Below are positions 1 through 9,420 of a stretch of DNA of 22,974 nt, in pieces. Made by a program: the position numbers and the translations under genes. The stretch comes from Linderina pennispora. Its lineage: Eukaryota > Kickxellomycota > Kickxellomycetes > Kickxellales > Kickxellaceae. The DNA is taken from the NCBI RefSeq assembly GCF_002104995.1, contig NW_024468415.1:1-22974 (forward strand). Reading direction: 5' to 3'. The notes beneath the pieces were generated by a model that made no database searches, was not told the origin of the DNA, and was given only the letters and a program-made list of their open reading frames with translations. Positions within the stretch are counted from its first letter, which is position 1; each line of letters starts with the position of its first letter.

Positions 1-2060
1 AGGGCGATTGTGCAGCAGCACAACAGGCTGACGCTAGAGGATGCGGTTGCGTTCTCGGCTCTCCTGGGCGATTCGGGTGCAGGACCACTTGGTCGCGCTG
101 CACTAGGCGTCCTGGGGAAGTGGAGACCTAGTGATATGCTCTCCGATGAGCAGGAAGCACAGGTGAAGGCCATGCGGAGACGACTGGTCAATTCGGCACA
201 GAAACTTATGGGCGCTACTCTGGGCAATATGGATCTGAGCAATGTACGGCTGGTGGTTCTAGCGCTGGCACGCATCGAGGCTACCTACGGGATCTGTGAT
301 GGTAGAACCAGTTGGGAGCTCACCGATGCAATGTACAACTGGAGTTTTGGTGTCCTGTGCGGTCAGTATGTCGCCAACAGGTCTGCCTGGGACCTCCTGG
401 ACTCTGCTGACAGCAATTATGATGCGACAACTCCTTATGCCTTTTCAGAGTTCAGTCATCTGCAACTGCTATCGGCGAGCACAATGCTAGCTGTTAATGT
501 TGCCATGGTTCGGGGCAGCACCGACGACAAGATCCGGGCGAGCGATCTGATAGTAAAAACATGGAAGCCATTGCGAGTTCCAATCAGACAGGCAGCCATG
601 GTAGATATACGAAGCAGCTGCTGAAGACGACCTGGAAGTGGGCAGCGTCGATGGGCACAACTGTCGCAATTTTAGGCGCGCTGGATGATATGTTGACGAC
701 TACGAGCCAAGCCATGCATCACACAGTCTTAGCAATTGCCGCGGAGAGCACGACGATAGACGAAATCGAGCTGGTGCTGCTAGATCGAATCAGCTGGCTT
801 GCCAGCACATTGGAGCAAGGGGCTGATGGTCTCGAGCCCGGGAAAGTGCGTGCAGCGTGGCTGTCGACAGCTGCTATCTTGTGCTTCCAGGCTCATACAG
901 CACCGTATGCCGAACGAGGGAGTGGAATGCCCGGGCTGCGAATGATCGAGAGGTGGTCCGAGCTAACCAGATCGCAGCTGCCACTATCCTATCGCAACAG
1001 CGGGCCACCAGCATATGTCGCCCAGCGGATAATCACCCTGCTGGCATCGGTGAGTGCATGGGCAACACTGAGTGAGTTCGTCAGTGCATTGCCAGCTGAG
1101 CAGCTGAGCAGCCGCCAGCGCGAGCACATCGACTGTGTGCACAGCATTGCCAAAGCCGAGTCCCATGCTGACGACCACCAGACGCATCAGCTATGGAATG
1201 ACCGTGCGCTGAACTCCCTCAGTGCTCTCAACAACAAGGGCGTGGGGAGGCAGTACCAGTCGTTCCTTGTGCAGTTGCAGGGAGACTTTGTCCAAGCAAT
1301 GAACAACTGGATCACACACGCCTACGAAAAACTGCCGATGCCGCTGGCAGCACATGCCAAGAAGGCACTCAGCCGGCGGCTACTAACTGTGGCAACTGAG
1401 GCGGATGCGATTCTGTGTTCGTTTATGCAGATCGACAGGACGACATTGGCATGGTTGCGACGCGTGCAGAGCGCCCTGGGCAGTGCCATTGCAGGAGGTA
1501 CTCATGTGGACATGCCAATGCTGGCTCTTGGCCCTTCGTTCTTCGTGGAGTCAGCAAACCCTCAGATCGCAATATCGACGCGCCCCACACTCGAGACAGG
1601 CGATTCTGCTCGTGCTGTGCTTGCCGGTAGCGAGTTCCATCTGGCAGTTGAAGGGTTTGTTGATAACATCCTCGGCTGGCTGGCAGGTTGCAAGGCGTAT
1701 GTGTAGCAGTATGGCTTGCACAGCAACCGCTGAACACTGGCGACGGTGATCTCGAAACCTACGCACAGCACACAGCCATCGCGCAGAGCCGGCAGCCGGC
1801 AGTCGACATGCAGGACCCGGACCGGAGATCTGCTGGGAGCAGGCGATCCAGGTGATGGCGCCGCTCAAGGGCACATTCTTTGAATGTGGGTGTGCTGTGC
1901 CCATGCCACAGCTGCGGTACAGTTTGGGCAGCTTCGACACCAATACCCGTGTGCATCTGCATATCAGCTGTGCGCTGGTGGATAACGTCGGTCGCAAATG
2001 GTGGCGTTCGGCCCGCACAAGAGCTTCCCTCTGGTTGTGTCTACCACATTCCGGGCCTAG
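1..2060 (+). CDS. INTS7: Integrator complex subunit 7-like protein (INTS7), C-terminal part, frame-disrupted
   Basis: The reading frame is open from base 1, so the 5' end lies outside the window. The visible part is about 685 residues, mostly helical and solenoid-like. The call rests on the C-terminal pattern. A PSFFVES...IAIS..P segment (about 1530-1590) is followed by LAVEGFV (about 1642-1662), and near the end comes a beta-rich stretch, LGSFDTNTRVHLHIS then CALVDNVGRKW...GPHKSFPLVV (about 1920-2040). I recall the same order (FFFQS...LALS..P, LALKVEGVV, VKDANGIVWKTGP) at the end of animal INTS7. INTS7 is a nuclear scaffold subunit of Integrator, which cleaves snRNA 3' ends and terminates promoter-proximal Pol II transcripts. 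The frame changes near the A5 run at 555-559, at about 1697-1704, 1816-1824 and 1998-2004. The proposed stop is TAG 2058-2060. The family call is from memory of the pattern; another HEAT-type protein is possible. Confidence 0.55.
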
Positions 2061-4334
2061 CTATTAATTTCAATATAAAACTGTCTACTGGAGGAGCTTT
2101 GGCATGTTTATAGAACTGCTGCAGGGTCTCAGGATTAGCCAGTGTTGAGGTTGTCTTCTCATCGATGGTGACACTGCGCACAGCCTCTTCGGCACTCTCA
2201 ACCTGAGCGACACGGTAGAGGTCACTGACGAGCTTTTTGACGGCGATTTCGACCTTCTTGCCGTTGACTGTGTATGGGATGCCGGTGACTGGCAGGACTA
2301 CAGCCGGCACATGGCGCGGCGACAGCTGCTGGCGGATCTGGGCAGCGATGCGCTTGACGATCTCATCATTGAACTCGTGGCCGTCAGCCATCTGCAAAAA
2401 CATCAGCACGCGTTCGTCGACGCCCTGGCGCTGACCAACCACCAGCGAATCAGCAACCTCCGGGTAGGTATCGACAATGTTGTACAGCTCGGAACTGCCA
2501 AACCGCACACCGGCAGGGTTCAATGTACCATCGCTGCGGCCAAGCATGTGCACGCTGCCAGTCTTCGACTCGATAATAACAAAGTCGCCGTGGTACCAGA
2601 TCTGCGGGTAGTTGCCAAAGTACGCCTTACGGTACCGCTCGCCTGATTCGTCGCCCCAGAAGAACACAGGCATGCAAGGGAACGGCCGCACACACACGAG
2701 ATCGCCTGGGATGGTCCAGCACGGGGCTTGCGGTCATTCGACCCACGACTCAACAGCCATACCGAGTCCACGGCACTGCACAGCACCCGCGGTATACAGG
2801 CAGCGCAGTGTTGGCACCCGCAGAAACAGCGAGCAAATGTCGGTGCCGCCAGTGATTGAGCTCAGACACAAGTCGCTCTTGATGTGCGTGTACACAAAGT
2901 CGTAGCTGTTGGGCTTCAGTGGGGAGGCTGTAGAGTAGATTTGCCTTGAAGCGTGTCCAGCTTGTGGTGCTCCTTGGGCCTGTAGCCGATGTCTTCCAGC
3001 GTTTGGATGTACTTGGCTGATGTGCCAAATGCGGTGATCCCCAGCTGGTCCACCAGATCCCACAGTGCACCCGGCGCACGGCTTGAACGGCGAGCCCTCG
3101 TAGGTGACAATCGCTGCTCCCACCGACAGAGCACCCACTAGCCAGTTCCACATCATCCAGCCTGTGGTCGTGTAGTAGAACATGATGTCGCTGTCGCCCA
3201 TGTCCTGAGAAATTTGGTGCTCTTTGCGGTGCTGAAGAAGCATGCCGCCTGCCGAGTGCACCAGGCATTTGGGCTTGCCTGTGGTTCCCGACGAGAACAG
3301 AATATACAGCGGGTGGTAGAACGGCAGCTGGGCAAACTCGAGCGGGCGCCGTCGCTGGCCGTAGCTAGGAATGAGTCCCATGAGCATGCGTTCGGAACCG
3401 AGGTCGTGTCACGCTCCACGTTGTCGCCGAAGGGAATGACGATAACCCTCTTAACCGACTGCAGACCAGCGGCCACGCCCGCGAGCTTGTCAATGTGCGA
3501 GAACACCTTGCCGTTGTAGCCCGTGGCGTCGGTCGAGAACAGAAGCTTGGGCTCGATCTGCGCGAACCGGTCCAGCACGGCGGTTACGCCGAAATCAAGC
3601 GATGTCGAGCTAAACAACAGGCAGAAATCAAAATCAGATGAGCCGATTATCTCATGTCCGATCTGCCCTGCTCCAGTTACTTGTCGAGTTCACCTGTGCT
3701 CGGCCAGTAGGGCCAGTGTGCATCCTCTGAGTCATCTCTCCCGAGGCACCAGCCGATCACACAGGGATGAAACATATGCCCGCGTCACATGAAAGCAGCG
3801 ACTTACCTCCAGATAGCGCCAATACTCGCTGCCGCCAGCATCGCCACAACGGTCTCAGCGACATTGGGCACATAGCCGGCGACCCGGTCTCCCTGGCTCA
3901 CGCCTGCGTTGCGCATAGCCGATGCCAGCACCCCGTACCTTCTCATACACCTCTCTGAACGACCACTTTGTAAGCTGGCGACCCTCTCCGAACGCATAGA
4001 TCGCCGTGCGCTCCTCTGCCTCGCGGCCGTCCAGCACATTCTCGGCGTAGTTGAGTCGTGCACCTTCGAACCACTTGGGGATCTGGTCCATGGTCTTGTT
4101 GGGCTCCAGCACCTGCAAGTACGGAGCACTGGCCTTGGTGCCGGTAAACTCCCACACGTCGCTCCAGAACGCCTCGATCTCTGTCACAGACCACTGGTCC
4201 AGATCCTGGTACGTGGCCAGCGAGAGGTGGCGCTTGGTGTTAACGAACTCCCTGAACTTGTGCGTCGTGGTCAACTGCGGGTCGCGTGGCGTCCACAGCG
4301 GCAGTGTGCTGGCGGTCTGCTCAGTCTGGGTCAT
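2041..4334 (-). CDS. AACS: Acetoacetyl-CoA synthetase (acetoacetate-CoA ligase), one intron, multiple frame changes
   Basis: This cytosolic ANL-superfamily enzyme activates acetoacetate with ATP and CoA to acetoacetyl-CoA, feeding sterol and lipid synthesis. The start is ATG 4334 (MTQTEQTAS). Family landmarks follow in order: [14 protein letters not shown] near the N-terminus, [12 protein letters not shown] across the intron, the adenylate-forming loop [86 protein letters not shown], and the C-terminal lysine motif [14 protein letters not shown]. Order and spacing fit a full-length enzyme of about 650-680 residues. The frame must change near 3937 (G4), 3344-3346, 3072-3077, 2944-2945, twice around 2795-2815, and near 2734 and 2710; a TGA at 2734-2736 is otherwise in frame. 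Because the amino acids between shifts stay conserved, I read this as a working gene with sequence errors or a very recent pseudogene. The 3' end is uncertain: removing one A near 2104 would give an earlier stop. Confidence 0.9.
3610..3806 (-). other. Spliceosomal intron in AACS
   Basis: This 197-nt intron reads GTAAGT at its 5' end (complement of 3801-3806) and ends in TTTAG (3614-3610). Joining the flanks gives ATC TGG AG|C TCG ACA, which restores the AACS motif [12 protein letters not shown] in phase 2. The protein motif fixes both borders, so this is the most secure intron in the window. Confidence 0.92.
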
Positions 4335-4800
4335 TTGCAAAAATTTGTTTTGAAGGAAAATGCCTTAGAGAAAGAAAAGTTGCTGGAAGTGAAGAGCAGG
4401 AAGAAGCGGGCGGGTGGCGGTGGTGGGCAGGAGCTGAGTACCTGAATTAGACAGCGTCCTTCGAGGTGTGGGGGTCAATTGCCCTGCAAGGAGCAGCCCG
4501 TCGCGCCCCGAAATGTTTGGACGGATAATGAGCGGTTGATCACAGCTGGCGAATACTTTTGCCCCTCTCGTGAGCCACACAAGTTCCTAAAGTCGCGCTG
4601 CCGATCTGCCTTCCCACGATGCATGCGCACAGTCCCTTTGCCCCGGGCCCCAAGGGCTCGCCCGAGCCTGTAAGAAACCGCCAGCTTGGCCTGACTGAGA
4701 CGACGAAACAGGAGAAAAAAGCAGTCCTGTACGCGTCGATCCCGACTCACTTGCCATCTTCACACCAGGACCAACCGGTTTCTGCTTCATGCAAAATGCA
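4335..4800. promoter_or_regulatory. Intergenic region and likely AACS promoter/leader
   Basis: About 465 bases separate the AACS start from the end of the small secreted-protein gene; both genes are on the minus strand. On that strand the last 140 or so bases before the AACS ATG are strongly C/T-rich (for example CCACCGCCACCCGCC, then TTTTCTTTCTCT), as in many fungal core promoters and leaders. I see no clear TATA box and no convincing coding frame on either strand. Confidence 0.35.
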
Positions 4801-5154
4801 TTACGGATAGTGGTGCATGTAGAAGAATCCGTTGGCGTTGGTCTTCAGCACGAGTTCGAGCACTTGGCGGAGTCCGCCTGTTGTCTGTGCGTCCTCTGCC
4901 TTATCCTTTGTGCCAGAGACTGCTGCTTCAGCCATAGATTGCAGCTGGTGTGTACCAAGCTGAGGATACGACATGTTTCGCGCAAGGTCCTTCTCGCCAA
5001 TCAGACATTGCTCGGCAAGTCTGCTGCCTGTATCGATGGAGCGCAGAACAACAAACTGCTGCTTTCCAGGGGGCAGGTGGCGGCCTGTTGATGCGGCCGG
5101 CAGCCACACACACGCCAAGAATGCTACATACATGAATTTACTGTCGGATACCAT
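4801..5154 (-). CDS. Small putative secreted protein, family unknown
   Basis: This 117-residue frame starts at ATG 5154, preceded by an A run. It begins MVSDSKFMYVAFLACVWLPA, a short polar start, a hydrophobic core and small residues (AAST|G), consistent with a cleaved signal peptide. The mature part is mostly polar, with one cysteine (in EQCLIG), no repeats and no obvious membrane segment, and it ends in an aromatic tail (FFYMHHYP). The same frame runs open upstream to 5277, but that extension has no signal-like start, so I prefer the internal ATG. I recognise no domain. It sits alone between AACS and the repeat protein, with several hundred bases on each side and no operon-like link. It could also be one exon of a longer gene or a chance frame. 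Confidence 0.45.
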   Translation of the reverse strand: MVSDSKFMYVAFLACVWLPAASTGRHLPPGKQQFVVLRSIDTGSRLAEQCLIGEKDLARNMSYPQLGTHQLQSMAEAAVSGTKDKAEDAQTTGGLRQVLELVLKTNANGFFYMHHYP

Positions 5155-5627
5155 TTTTAAAGCAGATATACAGAGGCTGGTTAGACGTTGTACAGGAAGC
5201 GGTTGAGCGAGAAGAACAGGGAAATAATGCCGAGCACTCATGGACCATAGAGTAAGGTGGTAAACCAAGCCCGGCACTGTTGGGATCCGACAGCGCTGAG
5301 CAAGTCTAGGCTCAAATATAGACCTGCTACTGCCTGCACATGTTTCATCTGCCAGCAGTGCATCCTTTTCTGATCAAAATGCGATACTACCGCTTATCAC
5401 AGGCGTTGCCGATTTTAGCTCGTATAGGGCGCAACATTGAAACTGCAAGGGTATATTTTTGGCTACAAGACTAGGGTGGGAACAAGTTAAAACAACAGCC
5501 AACAAAAATGTGTCTGTTTATAGGATAGGATTTTAAAGGCATAAATGAGGTAGCGAGATAGAGGCGGAAGGGATGGGAGAAAAAAGAGAAGGGAGGAGTG
5601 TTAGACAGCGCATATGGAAATATACAC
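5155..5627. promoter_or_regulatory. Intergenic region upstream of the small secreted-protein gene
   Basis: This 473-base gap lies between two minus-strand genes. It holds the 3' flank of the repeat-protein gene and the upstream region of the small secreted-protein gene. On the minus strand there is a CT-rich tract (about 5555-5600) and a CCTATAAACAGA sequence near 5518-5526 that resembles a TATA box, though it is about 360 bases from the next ATG. I see no coding frame or RNA gene. Confidence 0.3.
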
Positions 5628-8600
5628 TTAGTGTCCGCTAGGTGATCCCGGGTACCCTATTGATGGGTATGATGAGGGTCCTGGTTGTGACGAGCAGCCG
5701 GCAGGGGTTGGTGTGACAAAGTTGTTGATGGTGGTGGTCTGGGGCTCCGCCGACGCAACAATGACTGTGGCGTAGTTGATAACGGTCCGTGTCGTCACAG
5801 TAGACATGTGCGTTACCTGAGGCTGTGCGGGCTTCGGGGCAGCTGAGTATGCGGGTGCTTTATAGGCAGGCGCCGGGGCGGGGTTTGGAGCGGCAGGTGC
5901 AGGCCTCGGGTAAGAGGGTGCAGGGTATGGCTTCGGGTATCCACGAGCGGGCTTACCAAACACAGGCATGGGCTTTGGGGGTATGTGAGCTGGCCTAGGG
6001 ATAGCGGCAGCCGGCTTCGAGAATACGCGTGCAGGTTTGCCATAGACGGGTACAGGCTTAGAGCATGCAGGAGCCGGTGCTGGAGGTGCGGGTGCCGGAG
6101 CAGGAGGCACTGAAGCATATGCAGGAGCAGGAGGCACCGAAGCATATGCAGGAGCTACTGATCCTGAATACGCAGGGGTGCTGCTCTCCTCCTTACTCTT
6201 GTGGTGATGATGGCGGCGCTTCTTGGGCCTGTATGGCGACTCATCGTCAGTATCGTAGTCATCATCATCGGAGGCACCATAGGCAATTGAGATTGTCACT
6301 ATCGGGTTGGTATATCCAATAGAGCTGGAGCTAAGCCCAATCGTCGAGTAGCCAGAGCTTGGCTGGCTAGCCGAGTAGCTAAGAGCTGCGCTCGATGAGC
6401 TCGGTGAATTTGGCAAGTAGCCAAGAGATGGAATAGGCCCCGAGTCGGCGGACGATGCGCCGGACGAAGTCGGCTGAGGTGGTGGCACCGGCGCAGCATA
6501 TCCTTGGCTGCTTGCAGTGGGGTAAACCGGTGGGGACGGGGACGGGGGCGGGGGAGCACCATACGCTGGGCTATCTGTATTAGGATACACAGCAGCAGGT
6601 TCCAAGGTATCATCCTCATCATCGGCGCTTGGTGGATATGCAGGAGCTGGCGCAGGTGCAGGTGCAGGTGCAGGGGAACCACATCCCTGACCACCAGTGC
6701 CCTGACAGGGTGGAGGAGATGGAGCAGCATACCCTTGGCTACTTGGTGTACTATATGATGAAGGAGGAGGAGGGGGAGCAGCATACTCTTGGCTACTTGG
6801 TGCGCTATACGCTGAGGAAGGCGGAGGCGGAGCAGCATACTCTTGGCTACTCGGTGTGGGATATGCTGGAGGAGGAGGCGGCGGAGCAGCATATCCTTGG
6901 CTGCTTGGTGCACTATACGCTGAGGGAGGCGGAGCAGCATACTCTTGGCTACTTGGTGCGCTATACGCTGAGGGAGGCGAAGGTGGAGCAGCATATCCTT
7001 GGCTGCTTGGTGTGGGATATGCTGGAGGAGGAGGCGGAGCAGCATACCCTTGGCTGCTTGGTGTACTATATGATGAAGGAGGAGGAGGGGGAGCAGCATA
7101 CCCTTGGCTGCTTGGTGCGCTATACGCTGAGGAAGGCGGAGGCGGAGCAGCATATCCTTGGCTGCTTGGTGTGGGATATGCTGGAGGAGGAGGCGGAGCA
7201 GCATATCCTTGGCTGCTTGGTGTGCTATATGCTGGGGGAGGTGGTGGGGGAGCAGCATACCCTTGGCTGCTTGGTGCGCTATACGCTGAGGAAGGCGGAG
7301 GCGGAGCAGCATATCCTTGGCTGCTTGGTGTGGGATATGCTGGAGGAGGAGGAGGTGGAGCAGCATACCCTTGGCTACTTGGTGCGCTATACGCTGAGGG
7401 AGGCGGAGGGGGAGCAGCATACTCTTGGCTACTCGGTGTGGGATATGCTGGAGGAGGAGGAGGCGGAGCAGCATATCCTTGGCTGCTTGGTGTACTATAT
7501 GATGAGGGAGGCGGAGGTGGAGCAGCATATCCTTGGCTGCTCGGTGTACTATATGCTGGAGGAGGTGGTGGAGGAGGTGGTGGAGCATCGTAATCGTCGC
7601 TGCTCGATGTAGGATATGCCGGAGGTGGTGGCGGTGGTGATGGCGATGGCGGCGGTGGAGGGGGTGCGCCATAGCCATTGCTGCTAGGGCTAGACGAGGT
7701 GTCATCACAATCCTCATCTGAAGGCGATGGAGCAGGATATGCAGGTGCCTGAGTAGGGTATGCCGAAGGAGAATATGCTGATGTGTGAGTAGGGTACGCC
7801 GGAGGAGGAGGTGCTGGATAAAGGGGTGGCTGCACGGAATCAGCTGGCGAGGGGGCGGGCTCCGGGTATCCGACTCCCTGCCGGGCTTGGGCACTGTGAG
7901 TAACCCCAGATGCCGCCGTTGCTGTGAACGGCAGGCTGGCAGGATCCTCTGTGTTGAATGACGTGATGTCGAGGTCGAACCTTGGCTGAGCAGGGAACTG
8001 GAATTGTTCATCATCATGGACGTTCTGGGCATCATTGAACTTTAGCTTCTGCGAGACCGTTGTTGGCGCAAGGCGGAAGGGCTGGCTTGCAGTCGGCTTC
8101 TGGATGAACATGTTGGTGGCCAGCGTAGCGCCCGAGGGGATGGTGACAGGTGCGGCTGCCGGCGCAGTGGTGGGAGTGGCCGGAACTGCCGCCACAAACG
8201 CTGTGCCAGGAATAATCGAGACGACCGATATACTACCAGAAGCTCCTTGGTTCGCCATTTGGCTCTGAGTAGCCATTGGCGGGGCTGTCAGCATTGACTG
8301 AATGTCAGCCTCCATCTGCGGTAAAAGGTTTGGCTGCGAGTAAAACAGCGGAAGATCCATAAACGGAACTACCTGGGATATGGAGGCAAGGGTCCGCGCA
8401 GCAGTGGCCTGTGCCTGGGTTATGGTAGCCGTTGGCGAACCAGCAACAGTCAGCACTGTTGTCTGTGTTGACTGAACCACCTGCGGGAACTGAATTATCT
8501 GGGTAGACCTGGCAGCCAGAGCAGCAGCGATGGCCGAGGAGCTGGCAACTGAAGCAGACGACGAAGCACTAATGGCCTGCAGCCTAGATGATGCCGATGC

Positions 8601-8894
8601 ATAGAGGGAATAGATGTTCGAGGCGTGGTCGCCATATATCTCGTCGTAGTTGACATTGCTGATATCGTTGTGGTTGGGCATCTGCGGCATGTTGTTCAAG
8701 AGCTTGCTAGTGCCATCGTTAAACCCAAACATGCCAGCGCCATCGTTAAATCCAAATATGCCAGCCTGGTCGACGGAAGCATTCAAGTCTAGCCGCTGCC
8801 CGCTCCGTCTGCCACCATTTATGTGCGCCTGCGGCGGCAGAGCAGTGGCCGAGGCCAGGGCAGCCAGCAAAACGAAGGAGGTGACGAGTTGCAT
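5628..8894 (-). CDS. Secreted Tyr/Pro-rich repeat protein, probable cell- or spore-wall component
   Basis: This intact 1088-residue frame starts at ATG 8894 (MQLVTSFVLLAALASATA), a clear signal peptide probably cleaved near ATA|LPPQ. The upstream open stretch lacks an ATG and is ignored. After a duplicated FGFNDG motif near residues 45-60 comes an Ala/Ser/Thr/Gln-rich region (about 80-350). Then come sixteen tandem units of the type AY(S/P)(T/A)PSSQ(G/E)YAAPPPPP (about residues 446-730) and one decayed unit near residue 800. The C-terminal third has an acidic DDDDYDTDDE run, a basic KKRRHHHHK run, and Pro/Ala/Lys repeats of the KPAR and PAPAYA type. The tail (VTTRTVINYATVIVAS) resembles Thr-rich fungal wall proteins. 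No C-terminal hydrophobic GPI-type signal is visible. The composition resembles extensins and other hydroxyproline-type wall proteins; Tyr residues could allow cross-linking (inference). No homologue recognised. Confidence 0.85.
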   Translation of the reverse strand: MQLVTSFVLLAALASATALPPQAHINGGRRSGQRLDLNASVDQAGIFGFNDGAGMFGFNDGTSKLLNNMPQMPNHNDISNVNYDEIYGDHASNIYSLYASASSRLQAISASSSASVASSSAIAAALAARSTQIIQFPQVVQSTQTTVLTVAGSPTATITQAQATAARTLASISQVVPFMDLPLFYSQPNLLPQMEADIQSMLTAPPMATQSQMANQGASGSISVVSIIPGTAFVAAVPATPTTAPAAAPVTIPSGATLATNMFIQKPTASQPFRLAPTTVSQKLKFNDAQNVHDDEQFQFPAQPRFDLDITSFNTEDPASLPFTATAASGVTHSAQARQGVGYPEPAPSPADSVQPPLYPAPPPPAYPTHTSAYSPSAYPTQAPAYPAPSPSDEDCDDTSSSPSSNGYGAPPPPPPSPSPPPPPPAYPTSSSDDYDAPPPPPPPPPAYSTPSSQGYAAPPPPPSSYSTPSSQGYAAPPPPPPAYPTPSSQEYAAPPPPPSAYSAPSSQGYAAPPPPPPAYPTPSSQGYAAPPPPSSAYSAPSSQGYAAPPPPPPAYSTPSSQGYAAPPPPPAYPTPSSQGYAAPPPPSSAYSAPSSQGYAAPPPPPSSYSTPSSQGYAAPPPPPAYPTPSSQGYAAPPSPPSAYSAPSSQEYAAPPPSAYSAPSSQGYAAPPPPPPAYPTPSSQEYAAPPPPSSAYSAPSSQEYAAPPPPPSSYSTPSSQGYAAPSPPPCQGTGGQGCGSPAPAPAPAPAPAYPPSADDEDDTLEPAAVYPNTDSPAYGAPPPPSPSPPVYPTASSQGYAAPVPPPQPTSSGASSADSGPIPSLGYLPNSPSSSSAALSYSASQPSSGYSTIGLSSSSIGYTNPIVTISIAYGASDDDDYDTDDESPYRPKKRRHHHHKSKEESSTPAYSGSVAPAYASVPPAPAYASVPPAPAPAPPAPAPACSKPVPVYGKPARVFSKPAAAIPRPAHIPPKPMPVFGKPARGYPKPYPAPSYPRPAPAAPNPAPAPAYKAPAYSAAPKPAQPQVTHMSTVTTRTVINYATVIVASAEPQTTTINNFVTPTPAGCSSQPGPSSYPSIGYPGSPSGH
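6703..7557 (-). repeat. In-frame tandem repeat encoding PSSQ(G/E)YAAPPPPP units
   Basis: Sixteen units of about 48-60 bases, all multiples of three, encode (A)Y-x-x-P-S-S-Q-(G/E)-Y-A-A followed by a Pro run of variable length. The two variable residues take three forms (ST, PT, SA). The order in the protein is ST ST PT SA PT SA ST PT SA ST PT SA SA PT SA ST. The ST-PT-SA triplet occurs twice in a row, suggesting a higher-order unit of about 160 bases copied as a block. Confidence 0.9.
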
Positions 8895-9420
8895 GAGTCT
8901 GTCGTCAGTGGGGTGTGGTTGATCAGAGAAAAGAGGGAGGTACCGCTCGTGTTTCAATGGGCTGTAGAAGAGATAGGGGACAAGTGTTGAATGTATTGAA
9001 GGGCGGTGGACCTCCTGTCAGCCTTATATGAAACATAATTGCTTCATTCCACCTGCAGAGATGTGTGCCAAGGGCTGCTGGTCATCTAAGGGCCATAAAG
9101 TTCATTTTCCCACATATATGCGGATAGCAATTCACCAAACTCTCGGCTGCCTCATTACCCCACCCCTGGTGAATTACTAATATTCACGTCTCCACCCTTG
9201 GGTGTACCCTCACTTTGACTATACCAGCACTACCGGCGATCTTCCACACAAAGACTAGCTTTTCACTGTATATTACTCTTCTCCATGCAATCCCAAGCCG
9301 TTCCCAAAAATGCGGTGTGTAAACTTGAACGTGTTTCAGTGAGGGAATGTGGAGAACAGGTAAGGTGCAAAGGGCAAAAGGTATATTCATCAAGGCTTCG
9401 CTATCCAGAACTAGGGCCGC
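8895..9420. promoter_or_regulatory. Upstream region of the repeat-protein gene and 3' flank of GLO3
   Basis: This 526-base gap lies between two minus-strand genes. On the minus strand a CATATAAG element (9023-9030) lies about 130 bases upstream of the repeat-protein ATG and is the best TATA candidate; a second AT-rich element (CATATATGTG) lies at about 9111-9120. The rest shows no coding frame I can support. Confidence 0.4.

Noticed and set aside
2041-4334. Interpreting the many AACS fragments as separate small genes or as additional introns.
   Set aside because: The fragments follow AACS in collinear order with one-base register changes and no room for introns; only 3610-3806 has splice borders.
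6703-7557. CRISPR-like appearance of evenly spaced repeats.
   Set aside because: The units are contiguous, vary by codon, keep one reading frame and have no unique spacers; this is a protein-coding tandem repeat in a eukaryotic gene.
6299-8035. Long open frames in other registers of the repeat gene: a 578-codon minus-strand frame and a 327-codon plus-strand frame rich in GGGGAAYPWLLG.
   Set aside because: They exist because repeat units are multiples of three and lack stops in every register. Signal peptide, composition and full-length openness support only the 5628-8894 minus-strand frame.
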